Positions 7,601 to 15,021 of a stretch of 50,576 nucleotides of DNA are shown piece by piece. Both the position numbers and the translations under genes were made by a program. The stretch covers positions 1-50,576 of the forward strand of contig CALFJF010000052.1 in the NCBI GenBank assembly GCA_937877535.1. Direction: 5' to 3'. Below the pieces are notes generated by a model. The model did not search any database. It saw only the letters and a list, made by a program, of their open reading frames with translations, and had not been told where the DNA came from. The DNA is from an uncultured Treponema sp. Its GTDB lineage: Bacteria; Spirochaetota; Spirochaetia; Treponematales; Treponemataceae. Position 1 is the stretch's first letter. Each line of letters opens with the position of its first letter.

Positions 7601-8920
7601 ATGGCTGATTTACCAACAGACAACAGCGCGAAAAAGAAAATCAAAGTCACGGCTACGTGTTTTATGGGGCTGTCGCATTTGCTTTTCCTCCGCGATTATG
7701 TAAAAGGCGCGTTTTTCGCGCTCTGCGAGATTTGTTTTCTTGCGTGCCTTCCTGTAACCATAAAAAAACTCATCGGAATGATTACGCTCGGAAGTCCGCA
7801 TCCTGAACTTCCTGTGAAAATGCGCGACAATTCGATTTTTATGCTCATCGACGGAATTCTTTTTGTGTCGATTGTGGCGGCTTTTGTGATTGTGTACGTG
7901 CTTTCGATAAAAAGCGCGGAAAAAGGCTATGCCGAATATTGCCGCACGGGACGATTCAAAAGTCAAAAAGACCTGCTTGACCAAACAATGGGAAAGAGTT
8001 TCCCGATTTTTGGACTTGCGCCTGCGTTCATTATGATTGTGGTGTTTGTGGTGGTTCCGCTCGTTTTTAGCGTTCTTGTTGCGTTTACAAATTACTCTGA
8101 CCCCGCACACATTCCGCCTGCAAACACGGTTGATTGGGTCGGTTTTCAAAATTTCGCTGAACTTATGGGCGGCGGAAACAATTGGTCGCATGGATTTGTG
8201 CGCGTTGTGATTTGGACGTTCGTTTGGGCGGTTTTGTCAACGTTTACGTGCTACTTCGGCGGGCTTATCATTGCGGTTTTGCTCAAAGAGGTGAACGTAA
8301 AAATTGCGCCCGCGTTTAGATTCATTTTCATTTTGCCGTATGCCGTTCCGAGCGTTGTTTCTATGCTCGTTTGGAAAAATCTTTTGAATGGAACGTTCGG
8401 AATCGTGAATCGCACGTTGATGGCTTGGGGATTTATCGAAAATCCGATTCCGTGGCTTGGCACTCCGCACATGGCTCAATTTACTGTAGTTATGATAAAT
8501 CTGTGGGCTGGTTTCGGTTATTTTATGCTTCTTTCGATGGGAACAATGACTGCAATCAGCGAAGATATGTACGAGGCTGCCAGAATCGACGGAGCGAGTA
8601 AAACGCAGATTCTCACAAAAATCACAATGCCGCTCGTTTTGTATCAGACGCTTCCGCTTATCATTATGAGTTTTGCGCACAACGTAAACAATTTTGGCGC
8701 AATCTTCTTCCTTACAGGAGGCGCGCCGTCTGTGGCGGATTCCACAACAACGCTTGCGGGTGGAACGGATATTCTTGTAACGTGGATTTACAAACTCACA
8801 ATGACGCTGATGAAATACAATTACGCTTCGGTTATTGCGGTGATGATTTTCATCGTGCTGGCACCGTTTGCGATTTGGCAGTTTAGGCAAACAAAGGCAT
8901 TCAAGGAGGGTTCCGTATGA
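7601..8920 (+). CDS. ABC sugar permease, MalF/GanP type
   Basis: One half of the membrane channel of the importer. The 439 residues contain about eight hydrophobic segments. Two N-terminal ones (about 30-60 and 80-110) are additional to the usual six, as in MalF/GanP. The EAA loop that contacts the ATPase reads YEAARIDGASKTQILTKITM. The start at 7601 has GGAG six bases upstream; a frame reaching back to 7550 runs through the stem-loop and is less likely. The last bases overlap the next gene as ATGA. No ATP-binding gene is present in the operon, so a shared MsmX-like ATPase elsewhere is likely. Confidence 0.92.
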   Translation: MADLPTDNSAKKKIKVTATCFMGLSHLLFLRDYVKGAFFALCEICFLACLPVTIKKLIGMITLGSPHPELPVKMRDNSIFMLIDGILFVSIVAAFVIVYVLSIKSAEKGYAEYCRTGRFKSQKDLLDQTMGKSFPIFGLAPAFIMIVVFVVVPLVFSVLVAFTNYSDPAHIPPANTVDWVGFQNFAELMGGGNNWSHGFVRVVIWTFVWAVLSTFTCYFGGLIIAVLLKEVNVKIAPAFRFIFILPYAVPSVVSMLVWKNLLNGTFGIVNRTLMAWGFIENPIPWLGTPHMAQFTVVMINLWAGFGYFMLLSMGTMTAISEDMYEAARIDGASKTQILTKITMPLVLYQTLPLIIMSFAHNVNNFGAIFFLTGGAPSVADSTTTLAGGTDILVTWIYKLTMTLMKYNYASVIAVMIFIVLAPFAIWQFRQTKAFKEGSV

Positions 8921-9819
8921 TTGACCACGGACGCGCAAATCGAGGAAATACAATGGAAGGAAGCGGTTTGAAACCCGTTCATTATCGTTCTTTTGCACAG
9001 GATTTGAACCGTACCGTCATTTACGTTGTATTCCTTGCAATTTCGTTTTTTGTCATTTACCCGCTCGTTTACGTTGTGGCGGGCGCGTTTTCGCCAGGAA
9101 ACTCAATGGCGAGTTTGAACATTGTGCCTTTTAAGGACGGCGTTACGCTTGAGCATTTTGTTCATCTTTTTACGAACACGGATTACGGGCGGTGGTTTTT
9201 GAACACGCTCATCATCAGTTTGGAAACGTGCGTTGCCACGGTTATCATTTCATCGCTTTCGGCTTACGTTTTTAGTCGATTCAATTTTCGATTCAAAAAA
9301 TCGTTTTTGATGAGTTTGTTGATTTTGCAAATTTTTCCGTCTTTTGTTGGAATGATTGCAATTTACGTGATTTTGCTTCGCGTGGGCGGACTTGACACGC
9401 TTTGGGGGCTTGTCCTTGTGTACACGGCGGGAAACATTCCGTACAACACCTGGCTCGTAAAAAATTACATGGACACGGTTTCAAAAAATCTTGACGAGGC
9501 GGCAAGAATCGACGGAGCGAGCCATTTCCGCGCGTTTTTTCAGATTATCATGCCAGTCGCTCGTCCCATAATCACGTTCCTTGCAATCACGAGTTTTACG
9601 GGACCGTGGATGGACTTCATTTTTCCAAAAATGGTGCTCCGAAGTCCCGAAAAACAAACGCTTGCGCTTGGACTTTTTGGATTTGTGAGCGATAAAAAGA
9701 ACGAATTTACGATTTTTGCCGCAGGAAGTTTAATCGTGGCAATTCCGTTTGTGATTTTCTTTGTGATTACGCAAAAAACGCTCATCACGAGTTTTGGTGG
9801 CGCGGCAGTCAAAGAATAA
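8917..9819 (+). CDS. ABC sugar permease, MalG/GanQ type
   Basis: Second half of the importer channel, 300 residues and six hydrophobic segments. The EAA loop is LDEAARIDGASHFRAFFQII. Its ATG overlaps the TGA of the preceding permease, and AAGGAGGG sits six bases upstream. A second ATG at 8953 (starting MEGSGLKP) also has a GAGG site and could be used. The GH35 gene follows after 22 bases. Confidence 0.92.
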   Translation: MIDHGRANRGNTMEGSGLKPVHYRSFAQDLNRTVIYVVFLAISFFVIYPLVYVVAGAFSPGNSMASLNIVPFKDGVTLEHFVHLFTNTDYGRWFLNTLIISLETCVATVIISSLSAYVFSRFNFRFKKSFLMSLLILQIFPSFVGMIAIYVILLRVGGLDTLWGLVLVYTAGNIPYNTWLVKNYMDTVSKNLDEAARIDGASHFRAFFQIIMPVARPIITFLAITSFTGPWMDFIFPKMVLRSPEKQTLALGLFGFVSDKKNEFTIFAAGSLIVAIPFVIFFVITQKTLITSFGGAAVKE

Positions 9820-9841
9820 ATCGCAAAAAATGAGGTAAAAC

Positions 9842-11977
9842 ATGAGTTATACATTTGACAACGTGAGTCTTTTTAAGAACGGAGTGCGGATTTTTCCAAC
9901 GATGGGAGAAATCCATTATTCTCGCGTGCCGCGTTCTCGCTGGGCGGACACGCTCAAAAAAATGCGAGCGGGCGGCGTGGACGTGGCAAGTTGCTACGTT
10001 ATTTGGATTCACCACGAAGAAATCGAAGGCGAGTACGACTGGACGGGCGACCGCGACCTCCGCGCGTTTTTGCAGACGGCAAAAGACGAAGGAATGGAAA
10101 TCCTTTTGAGAATTGGACCGTGGGTTCATGCAGAAACTCGAAACGGCGGTTTTCCAGATTGGCTTTTGAAAAAAGATTTTAAGCCACGCACGAACGATGA
10201 AAAATACTTTGAGACCGTTCAAAAATGGTACGAAAAAATCTACGAGCAAGCGCGAGATTTTATCCAAAATCCGATAATCGGCGTTCAAATCGAAAACGAG
10301 TTTGGGCATTGCGGCGGACTGTACGACGAGTCTGGCGACGAACACATGAAAAAACTCAAAAAAATCGCCGAAGATGTGGGATTCCGAACGTCGCTTTACA
10401 CGGCAACGGGCTGGGGTGGCGCACGAACTGGCGGGCTTCTTCCTGTTATGGGCGGCTATTGCGACGCGCCGTGGGATTCGCGCACTACGGAAATTGAGCC
10501 GAGCGGAAATTACGTTTTTACGTATGAGCGAAACGACCACAACATTGGAAGCGACCACGGTTTGGGCTACGGAATTACGTTTGACGCAAAACAATTTCCG
10601 TATCTTACGGCGGAACTAGGCGGCGGACTTCAGCCATGCGCTCACAGGCGCACGATTGCCACCGCAAAAGACGTTGCGGCAGTCGCGCTCACAAAAATGG
10701 GAAGCGGTTGCAATTTGCTCGGCTATTATATGTACGCAGGCGGCACAAATCCCGACGGAAAACTCACCACGTTGCAAGAATCTTGCGAAACGGGATTTCC
10801 GAACGACCTTCCTGTAAAAAATTACGATTTTCGCGCACCCGTTCGGGAGTTTGGGCAAGTTTCGTCTTCGCTTCGAGAATTGAAATTGCTTTCGTATTTT
10901 ACGCACGATTTTGGAGAAAGCCTTTGCTCGCTTGAAGCAAAAATTCCAGAAGAAAATCCGCTTGACCCGAACGATACGCAAAAACTCCGCTATTCGTTTA
11001 GAACCGAAAAAAGCGGAAAAAGCGGCTATCTTTTTGTGAACAATTACATTCGGCATCACACGCAAAAAAATCACAAAAACGTTGTGGTAAAAACTCCCGC
11101 TGGAGCGGCTCTTCCCGCGTTGAACGTGCAAAATGGCAGTTTTTTCTTCTTTCCGTTTGCGCTTTCATTTGGCGGCGCAAAAGTCGATTTTGCGGAAGCG
11201 ACTCCGTTTGTTTTGGCAGGTGGCAAGATTTTCTTTTATTCGCGCGAGGACGAAACTCGAAAATCAGGATTTTTTGCGTTCTCCGACGAAAAATCAAAAG
11301 AAGAAGGAAAAAAATCGTTTGTTGTTCTCTCTCGTGCCGATGCGCTCAATTCGTGGCGGGCAAAAGGAAAACTCGCTGTTACAAAAAGCGACGCTTACGT
11401 TTTGGAAACAAAAGACGGAATTTCAATTACGGGGCGCGGAAAAACGGCAGAAATTTCGATTTTTCCGAGCGAAGGAAAGAGTGGCGAACTGGGCGCGGAA
11501 TGGATTTTTTCTGGAAAAACGAATTTGAACCGCGATTCTTCGTTGAATCCGTTGGAGGCGGCGGTTTTTACGCGAAACACAGAGGCTCAAGCGGGAAAAA
11601 TCGAAGCAAAAAAAATCGAAAATGGGCGGTACGCGCTTGACCTTTCGGCACTTCGCAAAAAAATCGGCGGAAACGTGAGCGATATTTTTGTTCGCTTTGA
11701 CTACGAAGGAAATCGCGTAGCCATTTACGACACACGCGGTGGCAAAAAGAAACTGCTTCTTGACCATTTTTTCCTTGGAAAATCGTATCCGTGGGAAATC
11801 GCGCTTTCGCGGTTTTCGGCAGACGAACTTTCAGAATTGGAACTGCACATCGTTCCGCTCGAAAAAGACGCAAAAATCTATCTTGAGTCAAAACCAGAAT
11901 TCGGAACAGAAAAAACGCTTTGTACGCTTCATTCGATTGACTGGGAAAGTGAATGGTCGTATAACATCACACTTTGA
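9842..11977 (+). CDS. GH35 beta-galactosidase, cytoplasmic
   Basis: Releases terminal beta-galactose from imported oligosaccharides. The 711 residues begin with the GH35 barrel: GEIHYSRVPRSRWADTLKKM (22-41), the proton donor E153 within IENEFG (150-155) and the probable nucleophile E258 in TAELGGG. Beta-rich domains follow to the C-terminus. There is no signal peptide, so it acts in the cytoplasm after uptake by the importer encoded just before it. AGGT lies about 7 bases before the ATG. A terminator follows 14 bases after the stop. The exact substrate is not readable; galactan side chains of pectin would fit the other genes. Confidence 0.88.
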   Translation: MSYTFDNVSLFKNGVRIFPTMGEIHYSRVPRSRWADTLKKMRAGGVDVASCYVIWIHHEEIEGEYDWTGDRDLRAFLQTAKDEGMEILLRIGPWVHAETRNGGFPDWLLKKDFKPRTNDEKYFETVQKWYEKIYEQARDFIQNPIIGVQIENEFGHCGGLYDESGDEHMKKLKKIAEDVGFRTSLYTATGWGGARTGGLLPVMGGYCDAPWDSRTTEIEPSGNYVFTYERNDHNIGSDHGLGYGITFDAKQFPYLTAELGGGLQPCAHRRTIATAKDVAAVALTKMGSGCNLLGYYMYAGGTNPDGKLTTLQESCETGFPNDLPVKNYDFRAPVREFGQVSSSLRELKLLSYFTHDFGESLCSLEAKIPEENPLDPNDTQKLRYSFRTEKSGKSGYLFVNNYIRHHTQKNHKNVVVKTPAGAALPALNVQNGSFFFFPFALSFGGAKVDFAEATPFVLAGGKIFFYSREDETRKSGFFAFSDEKSKEEGKKSFVVLSRADALNSWRAKGKLAVTKSDAYVLETKDGISITGRGKTAEISIFPSEGKSGELGAEWIFSGKTNLNRDSSLNPLEAAVFTRNTEAQAGKIEAKKIENGRYALDLSALRKKIGGNVSDIFVRFDYEGNRVAIYDTRGGKKKLLLDHFFLGKSYPWEIALSRFSADELSELELHIVPLEKDAKIYLESKPEFGTEKTLCTLHSIDWESEWSYNITL

Positions 11978-11991
11978 TATATGCAATGTAA

Positions 11992-12014
11992 GGGGGCGGT
12001 TGCTCCCTTTTTTT
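11992..12014 (+). terminator. Terminator of the sugar-import operon
   Basis: GGGGGC pairs with GCTCCC (one G-T) around GGTT and is followed by seven T. Confidence 0.85.
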
Positions 12015-12098
12015 GACTTTACGCTCTCTAAAATCATCTTGTAAAATAGATTCGTTTCAGAAAATCAAAAAACAGTCTGAAAAATGATGGAGGAAACA

Positions 12099-12479
12099 AT
12101 GTCTGTTCAGTTTTATCAATGCAAAAAATGCAAGAAATTCGTGGATTTGATTCAGTCGTCAGCGTGTCCCACACTGTGTTGTGGCGAAGAAATGGCACTT
12201 TTGAAGGCAAACACAACCGACGGCGCGGTTGAAAAACACGTTCCCGTGGTGAGCGTCAAAGGCTCGGAAATTGAAGTGAAAGTCGGTTCAGTTTTTCATC
12301 CAATGGAAAGCGACCACTGGATTCAGTTTGTTGCGCTTGAAAGCGAGCAAGGCGTTCAGCGAAAAATCTTACATCCCGGCGAAGAACCCGTCGCGCGTTT
12401 TGCGCTTTTGGAAGGCGACAAAGCACTGAGCGTCTACGAATTTTGCAACAAACACGGTCTTTGGAAAGCAGACGTATAA
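12099..12479 (+). CDS. dfx: Desulfoferrodoxin-type superoxide reductase
   Basis: Reduces superoxide to hydrogen peroxide in the cytoplasm, an anaerobe's defence. The 126 residues have an N-terminal desulforedoxin-like centre (C8, C11, C27, C28). The catalytic iron site has H47 in EKHVPV (with K46), H67 and H73 in HPMESDHW, then C116 and H119 in CNKHG. Having all four N-terminal cysteines makes it the two-iron form. From memory, Treponema pallidum neelaredoxin lacks them. GGAGG lies 5-8 bases before the ATG at 12099. It is transcribed alone and shares a bidirectional terminator with the convergent XRE gene. Confidence 0.94.
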   Translation: MSVQFYQCKKCKKFVDLIQSSACPTLCCGEEMALLKANTTDGAVEKHVPVVSVKGSEIEVKVGSVFHPMESDHWIQFVALESEQGVQRKILHPGEEPVARFALLEGDKALSVYEFCNKHGLWKADV

Positions 12480-12493
12480 TTTTGAAAAAACTG

Positions 12494-12537
12494 CGGTGGT
12501 TGAGCCGCGTCTGCCTGTCGGCAGACAGGTCGAAACC
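12494..12537. repeat. Hairpin repeat with a nested palindrome
   Basis: The left half GGTGGTTGAGCC and the right half AGGTCGAAACCA of the dispersed repeat are separated by an added palindrome, GTCTGCC-TGTC-GGCAGAC. The element appears to have been expanded within its loop. Confidence 0.7.
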
Positions 12538-12568
12538 AACACAAAAAAGACAGTTCTAAAAAAATGCT

Positions 12569-12629
12569 GGCATTTCGACAGGCTCAATGCCCATTCTTGG
12601 ACTCAATGCTCATTCTTGGGCTCAATGCC
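12569..12629 (-). repeat. Hairpin repeat plus two truncated 19 bp units
   Basis: The full copy is at 12569-12591, with arms GGCATT and AATGCC. Two 19 bp units (12592-12610 and 12611-12629) carry only one arm and CTCAATGC. Read in the TTGAGCC direction, the truncated units precede the full hairpin. Confidence 0.75.
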
Positions 12630-12640
12630 AGTACTTTTGT

Positions 12641-12679
12641 AAAAAGACAGTTCGATAAAAATGCTCGAACTGTCTTTTT
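12641..12679. terminator. Bidirectional terminator of dfx and XRE gene
   Basis: AAAAAGACAGTTCGA (12641-12655) pairs perfectly with TCGAACTGTCTTTTT (12665-12679) around a nine-base loop. It gives a T-run on both strands between convergent genes. Confidence 0.9.
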
Positions 12680-12684
12680 GTTTG

Positions 12685-13008
12685 TCAAAAATCAAATTCT
12701 TCCATGACTTTTTGAAAAATCTGCTTACGAAGGTCGTTGCAAATGCTTTCGTACAATTTTTCGCCAAGTGCGGCGACTTTTTCTTTTTGCTTTTCTTGAT
12801 TTTGTTTTTGGAACAACTGATACGGTTCTATTTCAAGGGCGCGGGCGATTGCGTCGATTGTTTCTGGTTTGGGAAATTTGTGTCTGCTTTCGATTTCCGT
12901 GATATACGTTTCGCCGTATCCAATCAACTCCGATAGTCGCTCCTGCGTCAGATTTCTCTGCTTTCGGTACGCTTTCAGATTTTCCCTGAAATTTTCGCGT
13001 GTTCCCAT
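12685..13008 (-). CDS. XRE-family DNA-binding regulator
   Basis: 107 residues. A Cro/CI-type helix-turn-helix spans about 8-62 (LKAYRKQRNLTQERLSELIG, then YGETYITEIESRHKFPKPET). A short Gln/Lys-rich helical tail follows, which may dimerise. Its target is unknown; the divergent lipoprotein gene at 13115 is the nearest candidate. TATAAT on the minus strand at 13045-13040 gives a leader of about 25 bases with no evident Shine-Dalgarno site. Confidence 0.88.
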   Translation of the reverse strand: MGTRENFRENLKAYRKQRNLTQERLSELIGYGETYITEIESRHKFPKPETIDAIARALEIEPYQLFQKQNQEKQKEKVAALGEKLYESICNDLRKQIFQKVMEEFDF

Positions 13009-13098
13009 TTGGCAAGAATACTCTGAAAATAAAATTGATATTATAGTTTGAACGCCTTTACAAAAATTTATATCTATGCAAAATCCTGTCTTTTAGAC

Positions 13099-13104
13099 TA
13101 TAAT
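13099..13104 (+). promoter_or_regulatory. -10 box of the LPP20-like gene
   Basis: TATAAT lies ten bases before the ATG at 13115, which would leave a leader of about four bases. No -35 box of good quality is visible. Confidence 0.5.
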
Positions 13105-13114
13105 CGAAAACGGT

Positions 13115-14140
13115 ATGAAAGGAATTCAGAAATTTTTTGATTTTGCCTGTTTGCTCTTTTTTTGCGCATTTTTTGCGATTTCTTGTGCGAGTTCTGCCGT
13201 GCAAGAAAACAGACCCGCTTGGGCGCAAGAATCGTGGCGCGAGGCGTTTCCTGATTCCGTTTATCTTGCCGAGCGAGGCACGGCTGACAATGCAGCTCTT
13301 TCAAAAACCGAGGCTCTGGCAGCCCTTTCTCGATATATCAGCACGAGCGTGAACGCAAATCTCACCACGTCGATTCGTTCGATGGATTCAAATGGCGTTA
13401 TGGACGAAACGATTTCGATTCAAAATGACGTTTCGGTTTCATCGCAAGTCAATTTGTTTGGCGTGGAGTTCACCGAGCCGTATTTCTCGCGGAAAGAAAA
13501 AAAATGGTATTGCGTTGCGTACATCGACCGCGAGCGCGCTTGGGAGCAGTACGTTCCTCAAATTGAAGTTGCAAAAAAAATATTTGACGGTTTTTACCGC
13601 GAAGCAGAAAACGGCGAAGAACCGCTTTTTATCTGCTCGTTTTACAAAAAAGCGTGGGAAAAAGGCAAGGATTTTTTGACAAAACTGGAATACGGACGGC
13701 TCATAAATCCTGCGCGAGAAAAATCGTACAGCGCAGACAGAATGCGGCTCGCGCTCATTCCGTCGCAGATTGAAGCGGAAATGAAAAATATCTCCGTGAG
13801 CATACACATTGAAGGCGATTACGGCGGAATCGTGGAAACGGCGATTGCAAACGCATTCAAAAAGGCGGGATTTACGGTTTCGCGGCGCGGAAATTACACG
13901 GCGGACGTTTCCGTGCTTCCAAATGCAATGGGAAACGACCCAATCGCGGTTTTTCCGAGCGTGGACGTAAAACTTGTGGGGCGAACGGGAAGGGCGGTTT
14001 ATTCCTACAAAGACAGAATTTCAGAACGAACAACGGCGTTCTCGCTTGAAAACGCACTCAAAAAATCGTACCCAAAACTTTCGGAAAAAATTGAGCGAGA
14101 AATGTCCTCTGACCTTTCTGAAATCACCGAGGCAAATTGA
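13115..14140 (+). CDS. LPP20-like lipoprotein
   Basis: 341 residues. The lipoprotein signal ends FFAISC (cysteine about 24). The segment PAWAQESWREAFPDSVYLAE and the following ALSKTEALAALSRYIS resemble the LPP20 lipoprotein family, whose members often start with a P-x-W motif. Further on are a GYVAYIDR-like strand (YCVAYIDRERAWE) and mixed alpha/beta sequence with no recognisable catalytic motif. It should sit on the periplasmic side of a membrane. No Shine-Dalgarno site precedes the ATG. It leads a run of envelope genes; the next begins 49 bases on. Confidence 0.7.
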   Translation: MKGIQKFFDFACLLFFCAFFAISCASSAVQENRPAWAQESWREAFPDSVYLAERGTADNAALSKTEALAALSRYISTSVNANLTTSIRSMDSNGVMDETISIQNDVSVSSQVNLFGVEFTEPYFSRKEKKWYCVAYIDRERAWEQYVPQIEVAKKIFDGFYREAENGEEPLFICSFYKKAWEKGKDFLTKLEYGRLINPAREKSYSADRMRLALIPSQIEAEMKNISVSIHIEGDYGGIVETAIANAFKKAGFTVSRRGNYTADVSVLPNAMGNDPIAVFPSVDVKLVGRTGRAVYSYKDRISERTTAFSLENALKKSYPKLSEKIEREMSSDLSEITEAN

Positions 14141-14154
14141 GCGGAGCGTCCGCT
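14140..14154 (+). other. Short stem-loop overlapping a stop codon
   Basis: AGCGGA pairs with TCCGCT around GCG, starting on the last base of the stop codon of the LPP20-like gene. No T-run follows. It may tune expression between the two lipoprotein genes. Confidence 0.4.
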
Positions 14155-14189
14155 TAAAAAATAACATTCCATCATCAGGAGGAAAAAAG

Positions 14190-14903
14190 ATGAAAGGAAC
14201 AAAAATCAAGATTGCCGCAGGCTGTGCGGCGGTTTTTGCGGCAGTATCATTGGCGAGCTGCGGAAGCACAAAAGTGGAGGCAAAAACTGCAAACGTTGAC
14301 ATTTCTAATGTTCAAAGACCTACGCCAATTGACTGGAAAGGTGCAAGCGTTGGTGCGCAGTTCCCAGAGTGGCTTGAGCCAGCACTTAATGATGACATTG
14401 ATGGACTTCCCTCTAACATGAAGAATCAACTTGAAGGCAAGTATTATGTCATCATTAACACATCTCGTGTTCGCCGTGACCAAAATTCCACAAAGGATTT
14501 GAAAATGGCGCAGGAACTTGCTGCGGCAAGTTATATGCAGAATATCGCTCGCTCTCTTAATTCTGCCGTTGATACAAGATTCCATGGAATTCTTTCGGAG
14601 AGAGAGGAAGCACAGTCTTCATCTTTGGCAACAGCAGCCGCTGCACGATTTACGGGATTTAGTCGCGTTGCTGATAGTTGGGTTCTTGGACGCAGAAAAG
14701 ATGCTGACACGGGTAAAATTACCGACACGTATGAGGTTGTGCAAATTTATGCGTGTGAACAGAGCCTTTGGGAATCGCAGGCGGCAATCTACATTCGTTC
14801 ACTTGGCGCAAATTTGGAAAGCGAAGCCATGCAAAAGGTTGAGGAACAAGCAGACGACCTTGCTGCGACAATAAAACCTGGCACTATTCGGGCTTCGGAA
14901 TAA
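14190..14903 (+). CDS. Lipoprotein of unknown function
   Basis: 237 residues with a lipoprotein signal ending SLASC (cysteine about 24). The mature part is hydrophilic, with WLEPALNDDIDGLP and a helical stretch KMAQELAAASYMQNIARSLN resembling the LPP20-type segment of the preceding gene. The two may be distant relatives. AGGAGG lies 6-7 bases before the ATG at 14190, which decides the start; a longer frame from 13974 overlaps the preceding gene. No function can be assigned. Confidence 0.75.
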   Translation: MKGTKIKIAAGCAAVFAAVSLASCGSTKVEAKTANVDISNVQRPTPIDWKGASVGAQFPEWLEPALNDDIDGLPSNMKNQLEGKYYVIINTSRVRRDQNSTKDLKMAQELAAASYMQNIARSLNSAVDTRFHGILSEREEAQSSSLATAAAARFTGFSRVADSWVLGRRKDADTGKITDTYEVVQIYACEQSLWESQAAIYIRSLGANLESEAMQKVEEQADDLAATIKPGTIRASE

Positions 14904-14925
14904 AAAAGCATTGGACTAGTTCAAA

Positions 14926-14965
14926 AAAAAGTCGTCCAAGAAACAAAAAGTTTGGGCGGCTTTTT
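14926..14965 (+). terminator. Terminator after the two lipoprotein genes
   Basis: AAAAAGTCGTCCAA pairs with TTGGGCGGCTTTTT (G-T pairs included) and ends in a T-run. Confidence 0.75.
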
Positions 14966-14975
14966 GATTGTAGCG

Positions 14976-15010
14976 AACGGCAGAACGCGACACGCCGTTT
15001 TGCCGTTTTT
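14976..15010 (+). terminator. Second hairpin with T-run just before the next start codon
   Basis: AACGGCA pairs with TGCCGTT, which runs into TTTTT, and an inner AACG...CGTT can also form. It ends 12 bases before the ATG at 15022. It is either a tandem terminator or an attenuator of the downstream gene. Confidence 0.5.
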
Positions 15011-15021
15011 AAGGGCGGGTT

